From NCBI RefSeq assembly GCF_011766325.1, contig NZ_BLLG01000019.1, positions 1-64,000 of the forward strand: 64,000 nt of DNA, written 5' to 3'. Both the position numbers and the translations under genes were made by a program. The stretch's first letter is position 1; the number at the start of each line of letters is the position of its first letter. The DNA comes from Streptomyces pacificus. Its GTDB lineage: Bacteria; Actinomycetota; Actinomycetes; Streptomycetales; Streptomycetaceae. The notes beneath the pieces were generated by a model. It was not told the origin of the DNA. It made no database searches and saw nothing but the letters and a program-made list of their open reading frames with translations. Shown in pieces: positions 1 through 6,904 of this stretch.

Positions 1-124
1 GGGGCCTGGCAACCCGCTACGACAAGACCGCCACCAGCTACCTTGCCGGACTCCACCTACGCGGTGCCATGATCTGGATCCGCAGCCTCCGACCGACATG
101 ATCCGAACCTGGAACAGGCCCTAG
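1..124 (+). mobile_element. 3' end of an IS5-type insertion sequence (transposase C-terminus)
   Basis: Reading from base 3 gives a 32-residue peptide starting GLATRYDKTATSY and ending in a TGA at 99-101. This is the characteristic C-terminus of the DDE transposases of IS5-family elements common in Streptomyces; the glutamate-containing catalytic region lies off the left edge. Just after the stop, ggaacaggcc followed by ctag (111-124) looks like the terminal inverted repeat and target junction. The left end is not in the window, so intactness cannot be judged. The family call rests on the peptide alone. Confidence 0.72.
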
Positions 125-436
125 GGCGGGTTGCGAAGGTCCCTCCTGGCCTGCGGACGCCTGGCACTACTCGCCCGTCGCTCTTCGGGTACGGGAGGTG
201 CCCTCGCGCTGCGCTGTCAGATGCATCCGAGTACGTCCGGCACCAGGATGGTGCTCGGCCCCGCGAGCGCGCATGCGCCGTGCACCGGAGGCCCCGGCCC
301 CACTGGTGCCGGGCGGAGCCGGCCTCACCGCCCGCCCGAGCCTGCTCCGCCCCCTTGCCCGACTGCGTCTCGGCGTCCCCGGTATGTATGCATTGCGGAG
401 TGTCGTGGGGGAGCGGCCTTGCGTTGTGTGCATCGT
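125..436. other. Gap between IS end and parA-proximal parS; no gene seen
   Basis: About 310 bases between the apparent IS end and the first parS site. Open frames exist on both strands, but none resembles a known protein and none has a convincing ribosome binding site. In Streptomyces this position normally holds the end of rsmG (gidB). I could not match any frame to the basic C-terminus of RsmG, so rsmG must lie left of the IS or be lost. Confidence 0.5.
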
Positions 437-450
437 GTTTCACGTGAAAC
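437..450. other. parS: parS site 1 (perfect)
   Basis: Perfect 14-bp palindrome GTTTCACGTGAAAC, the ParB-binding sequence of Streptomyces. It lies about 150 bases upstream of the parA start, in the expected leader of the par operon. Confidence 0.93.
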
Positions 451-536
451 GTCGCTCACTGCTGCAGGGAATCATCAGTCGTGGCCGTGCGGCTGCCGCG
501 CCGCGGGACCGCATGCCGCTCGCGAGGGTTGGTGAG

Positions 537-563
537 TTGTCCACAGAGGTGGATTTCTCCACA
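537..563 (+). promoter_or_regulatory. DnaA box pair upstream of parA
   Basis: A perfect Streptomyces-type DnaA box TTGTCCACA (537-545) is followed 9 bases later by TTCTCCACA (555-563), one mismatch away. Both lie in the parA leader. This fits DnaA control of par transcription or simply nearness to oriC; binding is inferred. Confidence 0.6.
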
Positions 564-599
564 GAACCACCGGCCTCGCTGGTTCGTGACCCCGAAACC

Positions 600-1676
600 A
601 TGGCAGGCTCTGTTCATCGCGAGCCTGAAGTCGAGGAGAGTGAATCCTTGCGGTCCGACGCCAACATCGCGGGACCGATGACCGATCCGGTCCCTGGTCC
701 CCGTACCGAGTCGGCGGGGGAGGATGTTTCACGTGAAACACCGCCGCCGCTGGACGACACCCCCATTGGTCGTGCTGCCCAACTGGCGATGCAGGCTCTG
801 GGGCGTGCCGGTGAGGGCCTTCCCCGGCCTGAGCGGACGCGTGTCATGGTCGTCGCCAACCAGAAGGGCGGGGTGGGGAAGACGACGACGACTGTCAACC
901 TTGCCGCCTCGTTGGCGTTGCACGGTGCGCGAGTCCTGGTGATCGACCTTGATCCGCAGGGGAATGCGTCCACGGCCCTCGGTATCGACCACCACGCCGA
1001 AGTGCCCTCGATCTACGACGTCCTCGTGGAGAGTAAACCGCTGTCCGATGTGGTCCAACCGGTCTCGGACGTCGAAGGGCTCTTCTGTGCCCCGGCTACC
1101 ATCGATCTCGCCGGGGCAGAGATCGAGTTGGTGTCACTGGTGGCACGGGAGAGCAGGCTGCAGCGAGCGATCAAGGCGTATGAGCAGCCGCTGGACTACA
1201 TCCTGATCGATTGCCCGCCGTCGCTTGGTCTGCTGACTGTCAATGCCCTGGTAGCGGGTGCCGAGGTACTGATCCCCATCCAGTGTGAGTACTACGCGCT
1301 CGAGGGGCTGGGGCAACTCCTCAGGAACGTCGACCTGGTGCGGGGGCATCTGAACCCCACGCTCCATGTCTCGACGATTCTGCTCACCATGTACGACGGT
1401 CGCACCCGGCTTGCCTCCCAGGTAGCCGAGGAGGTGCGCAGCCACTTCGGGGAGGAGGTACTGCGAACGAGTATTCCGCGGTCCGTTCGCATCTCCGAGG
1501 CCCCGAGCTATGGGCAGACCGTCCTCACCTACGACCCGGGATCGAGTGGATCGCTGTCGTATCTTGAGGCTGCCCGTGAGATCGCGCTGCGCGGAGTGGG
1601 GATTCACTATGAGGCCCATCCCGCCCATGCGCTCAGTCAGAGAAGCCAGCAGAGTGTGTCGGAGGGGATCCAGTGA
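600..1676 (+). CDS. parA: Chromosome-partitioning ATPase ParA
   Basis: ParA is a Walker-type ATPase that, with ParB on parS, segregates chromosomes; in Streptomyces it polymerises along aerial hyphae before sporulation septation. The protein (358 aa from the ATG at 600) has a poorly conserved N-terminal segment of about 80 residues. Then come the deviant Walker A motif KGGVGKTTTTVN, the A' motif VIDLDPQGNAST and the Walker B segment DYILIDCPPSLG. An open frame extends upstream to 198, but the ATG at 600 gives the length and N-terminus I recall for Streptomyces ParA. A parS site lies inside the gene (726-739), read as VSRET. The stop overlaps the parB start by four bases, implying translational coupling. 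Confidence 0.95.
   Translation: MAGSVHREPEVEESESLRSDANIAGPMTDPVPGPRTESAGEDVSRETPPPLDDTPIGRAAQLAMQALGRAGEGLPRPERTRVMVVANQKGGVGKTTTTVNLAASLALHGARVLVIDLDPQGNASTALGIDHHAEVPSIYDVLVESKPLSDVVQPVSDVEGLFCAPATIDLAGAEIELVSLVARESRLQRAIKAYEQPLDYILIDCPPSLGLLTVNALVAGAEVLIPIQCEYYALEGLGQLLRNVDLVRGHLNPTLHVSTILLTMYDGRTRLASQVAEEVRSHFGEEVLRTSIPRSVRISEAPSYGQTVLTYDPGSSGSLSYLEAAREIALRGVGIHYEAHPAHALSQRSQQSVSEGIQ
726..739. other. parS: parS site 2 (perfect, inside parA)
   Basis: Perfect GTTTCACGTGAAAC within the parA coding sequence, read in frame as V-S-R-E-T about residue 43. ParB bound here could block or dampen parA transcription, an autoregulatory idea that the sequence allows but does not prove. Confidence 0.93.
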
Positions 1677-2746
1677 GCGAGCGACGTAGAGGCCTGGGGC
1701 GTGGGCTCGGTGCGCTGATCCCGGCAGCTCCGCAGGAGAAGCCGGGCCTTTCCGCCGGGGCCGGGTCTCCGGTTCTGACGACGGAGCGCGGCGTGGCCGC
1801 GGCAAAGGTCGCGGCGCTTCCTGCCGGGCCCCGCCCACCCGAGCAACGCCTGGCAGAGTCCGAGCCGGAGGTTCCTCCTGAGGCGACTACTCCGGCCGGT
1901 GCGCACTTCGCCGAGGTGCCGCTAGACGCCATCACTCCGAATCCTCGTCAGCCGCGTGAGGTGTTCGACGAGGACGCGCTGACGGAGTTGGTGACCTCCA
2001 TCAGAGAAGTGGGACTTCTCCAGCCGGTCGTCGTACGGCAATCGGGTCCGGAGCGGTATGAGCTCATCATGGGTGAGCGCCGCTGGAGGGCCTGCCGCGA
2101 GGCCGGCCTTGAGCGCATCCCTGCGATTGTGCGTGCCACAGAGGATGAGAAGCTTCTTCTGGACGCGCTCCTGGAGAATCTTCACCGTGCTCAGCTGAAC
2201 CCGCTGGAGGAGGCCGCCGCATACGACCAGTTGCTCAAGGACTTCCACTGCACCCACGACCAACTGGCCGACCGGATCGGACGCTCACGGCCTCAGGTGT
2301 CCAACACACTGCGTCTGCTCCGGCTCTCACCCCCAGTGCAGCGCCGGGTGGCCGCCGGTGTGCTGTCCGCCGGTCACGCCAGAGCTCTGCTCTCGGTGGA
2401 GGACTCCGATGAGCAGGACAGGCTGGCCCACCGAATCGTGGCGGAGGGCCTCTCGGTACGAGCGGTGGAAGAGATCGTGACCTTGATGGGGTCACGTCCG
2501 ACGAGTCCACAGAAGTCCCAGGGACCCCGCGCCGGCACACGGCTGTCCCCCGCACTCACGGATCTCGCATCCCGTCTCTCTGATCGTTTCGAGACCCGGG
2601 TGAAGGTCGACCTCGGCCGGAAGAAGGGCAAGATCGTCGTCGAGTTCGCCTCGATAGAGGATCTCGACCGCATTCTCGGCACGCTCGCCCCCGACGAGGA
2701 GCGGGTCACGGCAAAGGAGCCTCCCGAGAAGGACGAGCAGGTCTGA
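1673..2746 (+). CDS. parB: Chromosome-partitioning protein ParB (parS-binding CTPase)
   Basis: ParB binds parS and spreads to form the segregation complex near oriC; members of the family are CTP-dependent clamps. The 357-aa protein starts at GTG 1673, overlapping the parA stop (GTGA). After a basic start and a variable linker to about residue 85, the N-terminal CTP-binding region carries the family motif GERRWRA and the ENLHRAQLNPLEEA box. A helix-turn-helix follows (DQLADRIGRSRPQVSNTLRLL), then a C-terminal dimerisation domain rich in charged residues. It forms an operon with parA and is followed by a strong hairpin at 2773-2812. Confidence 0.96.
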   Translation: MSERRRGLGRGLGALIPAAPQEKPGLSAGAGSPVLTTERGVAAAKVAALPAGPRPPEQRLAESEPEVPPEATTPAGAHFAEVPLDAITPNPRQPREVFDEDALTELVTSIREVGLLQPVVVRQSGPERYELIMGERRWRACREAGLERIPAIVRATEDEKLLLDALLENLHRAQLNPLEEAAAYDQLLKDFHCTHDQLADRIGRSRPQVSNTLRLLRLSPPVQRRVAAGVLSAGHARALLSVEDSDEQDRLAHRIVAEGLSVRAVEEIVTLMGSRPTSPQKSQGPRAGTRLSPALTDLASRLSDRFETRVKVDLGRKKGKIVVEFASIEDLDRILGTLAPDEERVTAKEPPEKDEQV

Positions 2747-2772
2747 GACCTCGACCCCGCTTCACCCGTCGA

Positions 2773-2812
2773 GGGCGGATCGTGCCCCGTGGACGGACAC
2801 GATCCGCCCTTT
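2773..2812 (+). terminator. Rho-independent-type terminator after parB
   Basis: A perfect 12-bp stem (2773-2784 pairing with 2798-2809), 13-base loop, then a short T run, 26 bases after the parB stop. It probably ends the parAB transcript. Confidence 0.8.
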
Positions 2813-2904
2813 GGCATCTCACAGTAGGCGCGTCCACGCTGGGTGGATACGATGCGTTCTGGTACGGCGCATCCACCTTGACCCATCTCAGAGAAGGGCG
2901 AGCC

Positions 2905-3162
2905 ATGCGATCGGTGAGCCGCGGCCACCTACTGACAGCCGGACTGGGCATTGGCGCGGTCGGCGGATTCATCGGCAGCCTGCTCCGTGAGCGGAGCGCG
3001 CTGTCCGCTGCTCTTGACGCGGCAGTCGAAGGAAGTGAGGAGCAGCCCTCATGGGACGTCGGCTCGTACCGCTCACGCTGGACAACTTTTCCGACCTCCC
3101 CAAACGCTGCCGGGCCTGTGTCTTCTGGGAGCTTGATCCAGTCAGCGGAGAGGCAGCAGTAA
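2905..3162 (+). CDS. Possible small protein (85 aa) overlapping the next gene
   Basis: The ATG at 2905 is preceded by agaaggg at a suitable distance and opens an 85-aa frame with a basic N-terminus and a hydrophobic stretch (LLTAGLGIGAVGGFIGSLL) that could be a membrane segment or signal. Its 3' part overlaps the downstream acetyltransferase gene by about 110 bases in another frame, where its composition looks less protein-like. I do not recognise it. It may be a real short gene truncated by drift of its stop, or chance. Confidence 0.35.
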   Translation: MRSVSRGHLLTAGLGIGAVGGFIGSLLRERSALSAALDAAVEGSEEQPSWDVGSYRSRWTTFPTSPNAAGPVSSGSLIQSAERQQ

Positions 3163-3668
3163 AGGCGGGCAAACCAGAACTCGAGAAGGAGGCCTGGATC
3201 TCGGCTGTGCTGCTCGAGTGGGGCTCCTGCGGTCGTGTCGTCTACGTCGACGATGTTCCCGTCGGCTTTGTGCTCTACGCACCGCCCGCGTACGTTCCCC
3301 GCTCGACGGCCTTTCCCACCAGCCCGGTGTCTCCTGATGCCGTACAGCTGATGACCGCCTGGATCACCCCCGGATACCAGGGGCAGGGGCTGGGGCGAGT
3401 GGTGGTGCAGACGGTCGCCAAGGATGTGCTTCGTCGGGGGTTCAGGGCTATCGAGGCGTTCGGCGACGCACGCCGGACCGAGGCGGCCTGTGTGCTGCCG
3501 GCCGACCATCTCCTTGCGGTGGGCTTCAAGACGGTCCGCCCTCACCCCACCTACCCCAGGCTCAGGCTGGAACTCCGCACCACGCTCTCCTGGAAGGAAG
3601 ACGTGGAGCTTGCTCTCGACCGGCTTCTGGGGGCAGTGCAGAAGGAGCCCGCTCTTCGGCCGTTGTAG
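3051..3668 (+). CDS. GNAT-family N-acetyltransferase-like protein next to parB
   Basis: A 205-aa protein of the GCN5-related acetyltransferase type; the substrate is unknown. The central segment AWITPGYQGQGLGRVVVQTVA has the acetyl-CoA pyrophosphate-binding pattern QGxGLG expected in motif A. An ATG start at 3051 is preceded by the purine-rich ggaagtgaggagcagc. From memory a close homologue sits between parB and trxA in other Streptomyces genomes, so it is a conserved neighbour rather than cargo. It converges on trxA; the gap holds a hairpin and a parS site. Confidence 0.8.
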   Translation: MGRRLVPLTLDNFSDLPKRCRACVFWELDPVSGEAAVKAGKPELEKEAWISAVLLEWGSCGRVVYVDDVPVGFVLYAPPAYVPRSTAFPTSPVSPDAVQLMTAWITPGYQGQGLGRVVVQTVAKDVLRRGFRAIEAFGDARRTEAACVLPADHLLAVGFKTVRPHPTYPRLRLELRTTLSWKEDVELALDRLLGAVQKEPALRPL

Positions 3669-3720
3669 CCGTGTCCTTGAGCCGGTGCACGGGTTCGCCT
3701 ATGCGCGGGGTCGGAGACAC

Positions 3721-3753
3721 CGAATGGGCCAGCCGGGAGCGGCGGCCCATTCG
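3721..3753. terminator. Bidirectional hairpin between convergent genes
   Basis: Ten-bp inverted repeat cgaatgggcc (3721-3730) and ggcccattcg (3744-3753) with a 13-base loop, between the convergent acetyltransferase and trxA. It directly abuts a parS site, whose gttt provides the T run on the plus strand. Confidence 0.7.
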
Positions 3754-3754
3754 T

Positions 3755-3768
3755 GTTTCACGTGAAAC
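3755..3768. other. parS: parS site 3 (perfect, convergent gap)
   Basis: Perfect GTTTCACGTGAAAC in the short gap between the acetyltransferase and the trxA stop, immediately after a terminator-like hairpin. Confidence 0.93.
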
Positions 3769-3776
3769 CAAGCGCG

Positions 3777-4118
3777 TCAGGGCTTGGCGACCTCGTCGCC
3801 GATGAAGGCATCGAGTTCCCGGAGGAGCATGGCCTTCGGCTTGGCGCCCACGATGGTCTGGGCCACCTCGCCGTTCTGGTAGACGTTCAGTGTCGGGATG
3901 GACATGACGCCGTACTTCGCGGCCGTGGCCGGGTTCTCGTCGATGTTGAGCTTGACGACCTCGAGCTTCTCGCCGTGCTCGGCCGCGATAGCCTCCAGTG
4001 AAGGGGCGATCTGGCGGCATGGCCCGCACCATTCGGCCCAGAAGTCGACCAGCACAGGCTTGTCGCTCTTGAGGACTTCCGCTTCGAAGGTCGCATCGGT
4101 CACGGTCTTGAGGGCCAC
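3777..4118 (-). CDS. trxA: Thioredoxin
   Basis: Small cytoplasmic disulfide reductase of 113 aa, the usual length. The redox motif WCGPC is at residues 30-34, followed by the conserved P of the thioredoxin fold in the cis-proline loop (SIPTLNVY). It lies 45 bases downstream of trxB on the same strand, so the two form the trxBA operon. Electrons pass from NADPH through TrxB to TrxA. Transcription is expected mainly from the SigR-type promoter before trxB (5195-5221). Confidence 0.97.
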   Translation of the reverse strand: MALKTVTDATFEAEVLKSDKPVLVDFWAEWCGPCRQIAPSLEAIAAEHGEKLEVVKLNIDENPATAAKYGVMSIPTLNVYQNGEVAQTIVGAKPKAMLLRELDAFIGDEVAKP

Positions 4119-4163
4119 GGTGGACTCCTTAACGTACGGGTTGGGGTGGAGGGCGAAGAGGGG

Positions 4164-5126
4164 TCAGACGGACGCTGCCGCGGCCTTCTCCTCGTCCGCG
4201 AGGGCGGCGAGGAAGCGTTCGGCGTCCAATGCTGCGGAGCACCCAGTGCCGGCAGCGGTGATCGCCTGCCGGTATGTGTGGTCGACCACGTCGCCCGCAC
4301 CGAAGACTCCGCTGAGACTCGTGCGTGTCGACGGGGCGTCCACCTTCAGGTAACCCTCCTCGTCCAGTTCCAGCTGACCCTTGAAAAGCTCGGTGCGCGG
4401 GTCGTGGCCCACGGCGATGAACAGTCCGGTGACGGACAGCCTGCTGCTCTCGCAGGTCTTGGTGTCGCGGAGGGTGAGGCCGGTCAGCTTCTGGTCGCCG
4501 TGGAGCTCGGCGACTTCGCTGTCCCAGGCGAATTTGATCTTGGGGTCGGCGAAGGCGCGCTCCTGCATGGCCTTGGAGGCACGGAGGCTGTCGCGGCGGT
4601 GGACGACGGTGACGGACCTGGCAAAGCGGGAGAGGAAGGTGGCCTCCTCCATCGCGGTGTCGCCGCCACCGACGACCGCGATGTCCTGGTCCTTGAAGAA
4701 GAAGCCGTCACACGTGGCGCACCATGAGACACCGCGCCCCGAGAGTGCGTCCTCGTTCGGCAGGCCGAGCTTCCGGTGCTGGGAGCCGGTGGCGACGATG
4801 ACGGCCTTGGCGCGGTGCACCGTACCCGCCGTGTCCGTGACCGTCTTGATCTCGTCGGTCAGACTGACGGCGACGATGTCGTCGGGGATGAGTTCGGCGC
4901 CGAACCGCTCCGCCTGCGCCCGCATGTTGTCCATGAGATCCGGTCCCATGATCCCGTCACGGAAGCCCGGGAAGTTCTCCACGTCGGTGGTGTTCATCAG
5001 GGCACCACCAGCGGTGACGGCACCCTCGAACACCAGCGGGTCCAGCGAAGCGCGCGCGGTGTACAGCGCGGCCGTATAGCCGGCCGGCCCGGAGCCGATG
5101 ATGATCACGTTACGGACGTCGCTCAC
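4164..5126 (-). CDS. trxB: Thioredoxin-disulfide reductase
   Basis: NADPH-dependent flavoprotein reducing TrxA, 320 aa. The FAD-binding motif GSGPAGYTAALY lies at residues 11-22, the redox-active CATC at 136-139, the NADPH-binding GGGDTAMEEA just after, and the C-terminal FAD motif GVFGAGDV near residue 275. The ATG at 5126 opens the protein with the usual FAD beta-strand. A perfect SigR-type promoter lies about 70 bases upstream, so disulfide stress should induce it. trxA follows in the same transcript. Confidence 0.97.
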   Translation of the reverse strand: MSDVRNVIIIGSGPAGYTAALYTARASLDPLVFEGAVTAGGALMNTTDVENFPGFRDGIMGPDLMDNMRAQAERFGAELIPDDIVAVSLTDEIKTVTDTAGTVHRAKAVIVATGSQHRKLGLPNEDALSGRGVSWCATCDGFFFKDQDIAVVGGGDTAMEEATFLSRFARSVTVVHRRDSLRASKAMQERAFADPKIKFAWDSEVAELHGDQKLTGLTLRDTKTCESSRLSVTGLFIAVGHDPRTELFKGQLELDEEGYLKVDAPSTRTSLSGVFGAGDVVDHTYRQAITAAGTGCSAALDAERFLAALADEEKAAAASV

Positions 5127-5194
5127 GGGTTACTTCCTCGTCTCTGCAGACTGCCTGCTGCCTCAGGGGCCGGTCAACGACTCTCACCCCACCC

Positions 5195-5221
5195 AACGGA
5201 TCCTACGGGGCTCGCATTCCC
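5195..5221 (-). promoter_or_regulatory. SigR-type promoter of trxBA
   Basis: On the minus strand GGGAAT (5221-5216) and GTT (5197-5195) are separated by exactly 18 bases. This matches the GGGAAT-N18-GTT consensus known for the disulfide-stress sigma factor SigR of Streptomyces, which is known to drive trxBA. Confidence 0.85.
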
Positions 5222-5250
5222 GCGATCGCTGAGCGGCACGGAGGCCGTTC

Positions 5251-6168
5251 TCAGGGGCGGGGGTAGGTATGGGTGAGCAGCAGCTCTCCCTTGCCCTCGG
5301 GTGCGGTCTCCACGCATGCCGCTGCTACGACGTAAGCCTGTACGCGGGAGATCTCCTCAGGGTGCGGCAGCACCACCAGATAGGCCGGAGTGCCCTCGAA
5401 TGTGCCCTGATCGACGGCGATGGCCGCCTCGACACGGCCCGTGCCCTTCTGGATGCAGGCGGGTACCCGCAACGAGGGTGAACGCAAGGGGGAGGCTTGC
5501 GCGCCGACGCTGGTGTTCCTCTCCACTCGAGGGTCGGGTGCCGCCCGGCTTCCGGAGTCTTCTGGTTCCCTCTCGGAGGACAGCAGCGAGGTCACCCGAG
5601 CCTGAAGCGTGGCCGCCGTGATCTCATGGGCGCCTGCTGCAGCACTCGCGGCGGTGTCCGTCCTCGTCCCGGTGCTGTCGCCGCCTGCGCCCGGGGAGGT
5701 CTGAAGGAGCAGCACGGTGACGCCTGCGGCGGCAGCGCCGAAAGCGGCTGCGACGAAGGTGCCGCGACGCCGACGCCGGGCCGCGGGACGGTGACCCGGC
5801 CCGGTGGGCGCAGGGGCGTGTCCTGCGGGGCGATCGGAGGGAGGGCTCGCGGGCCGGCGGGAGACGGGCGCCGTTTCACGTGAAACAGCGGTCGGCGCGC
5901 TGTCGGGTGCAGTGGCGTCGAGCAGGGCCTCGGCAGCCAGAGCCGCGTCGATCCGGCCGACGATGTCGGCGGGCATGCGCGGGGGGCCGGGCAGGGTGCC
6001 GAGTAGACCTCGAATCTCCTCCAGTGAGCCACGGACATCCGTGCACAGCCGGCAGCCCTCGAGATGTCTCCGCACGGATGCCTGGCGGCTCGGCGGGAGG
6101 AGGCCTTCGGCGAGGTCGGCGATCTCGGACACATCAGGATGCTGAGCCGTGCCGGTCGTGGAGGTCAC
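5251..6168 (-). CDS. Zinc-finger anti-sigma factor, membrane anchored
   Basis: A 305-aa protein whose N-terminus carries the ZAS motif H-x3-C-x2-C (H35, C39, C42) typical of anti-sigma factors. A proline-rich linker follows, then one membrane segment at about 135-157 and an extracytoplasmic domain of about 145 residues. It should hold the sigma factor encoded just upstream at the membrane. The GTG start at 6168 overlaps the sigma-gene stop (GTGA), so the pair is translationally coupled. A parS site lies inside the gene, read as VSRET at residues 94-98. The signal that releases the sigma factor is not visible. Confidence 0.85.
   Translation of the reverse strand: MTSTTGTAQHPDVSEIADLAEGLLPPSRQASVRRHLEGCRLCTDVRGSLEEIRGLLGTLPGPPRMPADIVGRIDAALAAEALLDATAPDSAPTAVSRETAPVSRRPASPPSDRPAGHAPAPTGPGHRPAARRRRRGTFVAAAFGAAAAGVTVLLLQTSPGAGGDSTGTRTDTAASAAAGAHEITAATLQARVTSLLSSEREPEDSGSRAAPDPRVERNTSVGAQASPLRSPSLRVPACIQKGTGRVEAAIAVDQGTFEGTPAYLVVLPHPEEISRVQAYVVAAACVETAPEGKGELLLTHTYPRP
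5873..5886. other. parS: parS site 4 (perfect, inside anti-sigma gene)
   Basis: Perfect GTTTCACGTGAAAC inside the anti-sigma coding sequence, in the low-constraint linker before the membrane segment. It is read in the same VSRET frame as the parS inside parA. Confidence 0.93.
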
Positions 6169-6872
6169 GTGCGTCCACCTCCGCCCTTCACAGCTGCAGG
6201 ACCGTGGGGCGGCCCTGGATCGCTTTCTCCGGTCAACGGTGGGACGGATGCCCCAGGCGTCCGGTTCCTTCCCCCTGTGGGGTCATTGCTATCCCTCGCA
6301 TCACGGCGGAGATGCGTCAGCAGCGGAACCAGACGGGCCCGGCCTCGTGCGCATCTGCTCTTCACGGTTCCGGTCGGGACATCCAGCACGCGAGCCGCCT
6401 CCGCGACCGGGTAGCCCTGCATGTCGACAAGCACCAGAGCGGCCCGCTGATCGACCGGCAGGGTGGCGAGGGCGGCCAGGAGCTCGCGATGGAGGTCCTG
6501 GCGCTCCGCGGGAGCCTCAGCGGACTCATGGGGCTCCAGAAGCTGCTCCAGCCGCTCGGTGTCGTCCATCGGCGAGGTCCTGCGGGACGCCGCCTTGCGG
6601 GCTCGGTCAAGACAGGCGTTGACGGTGATGCGGTGGAGCCAGGTCGTCACGGCCGACCGTCCCCTGAAGGTATGGGCGGCACGGAAAGCGGAGACAAGGG
6701 CGTCCTGCACCGCATCCGCGGCTTCCTCCCGGTCCCCCAAGGTGCGCAGGGCCACGGCCCAGAGCCGGTCGCGGTGGCGCCGCACCAGCTCACCGAAGGC
6801 GTCCGGATTCCCCGCGACATGGCGGTCCAGGAGTTGCTGGTCGCTTGCGTCGTCGAGCGCGGCGTTGTCCAA
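6165..6872 (-). CDS. sigM: ECF sigma factor SigM
   Basis: RNA polymerase sigma factor of the extracytoplasmic-function class, 235 aa. Region 2 (about residues 15-75, including RLWAVALRTLGDREEAADAVQDALVSAF) and region 4 (about 120-175, including the helix-turn-helix around PVAEAARVLDVPTGTVKSR) are both complete. An open frame continues upstream far into the next gene. I chose the TTG at 6872 because ggaggg lies about ten bases before it and the protein then begins LDNAALDD, as I recall for Streptomyces SigM. A proline-rich tail of about 50 residues ends at the coupled anti-sigma start. Confidence 0.85.
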   Translation of the reverse strand: MDNAALDDASDQQLLDRHVAGNPDAFGELVRRHRDRLWAVALRTLGDREEAADAVQDALVSAFRAAHTFRGRSAVTTWLHRITVNACLDRARKAASRRTSPMDDTERLEQLLEPHESAEAPAERQDLHRELLAALATLPVDQRAALVLVDMQGYPVAEAARVLDVPTGTVKSRCARGRARLVPLLTHLRRDARDSNDPTGGRNRTPGASVPPLTGESDPGPPHGPAAVKGGGGRT

Positions 6873-6904
6873 CCGTGAGCCCCCTCCCCGTCCTGACGCT
6901 GGTG

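Noticed and set aside
125..436. C-terminal end of rsmG before parA
   Set aside because: None of the frames shows the basic RsmG tail or methyltransferase sequence.
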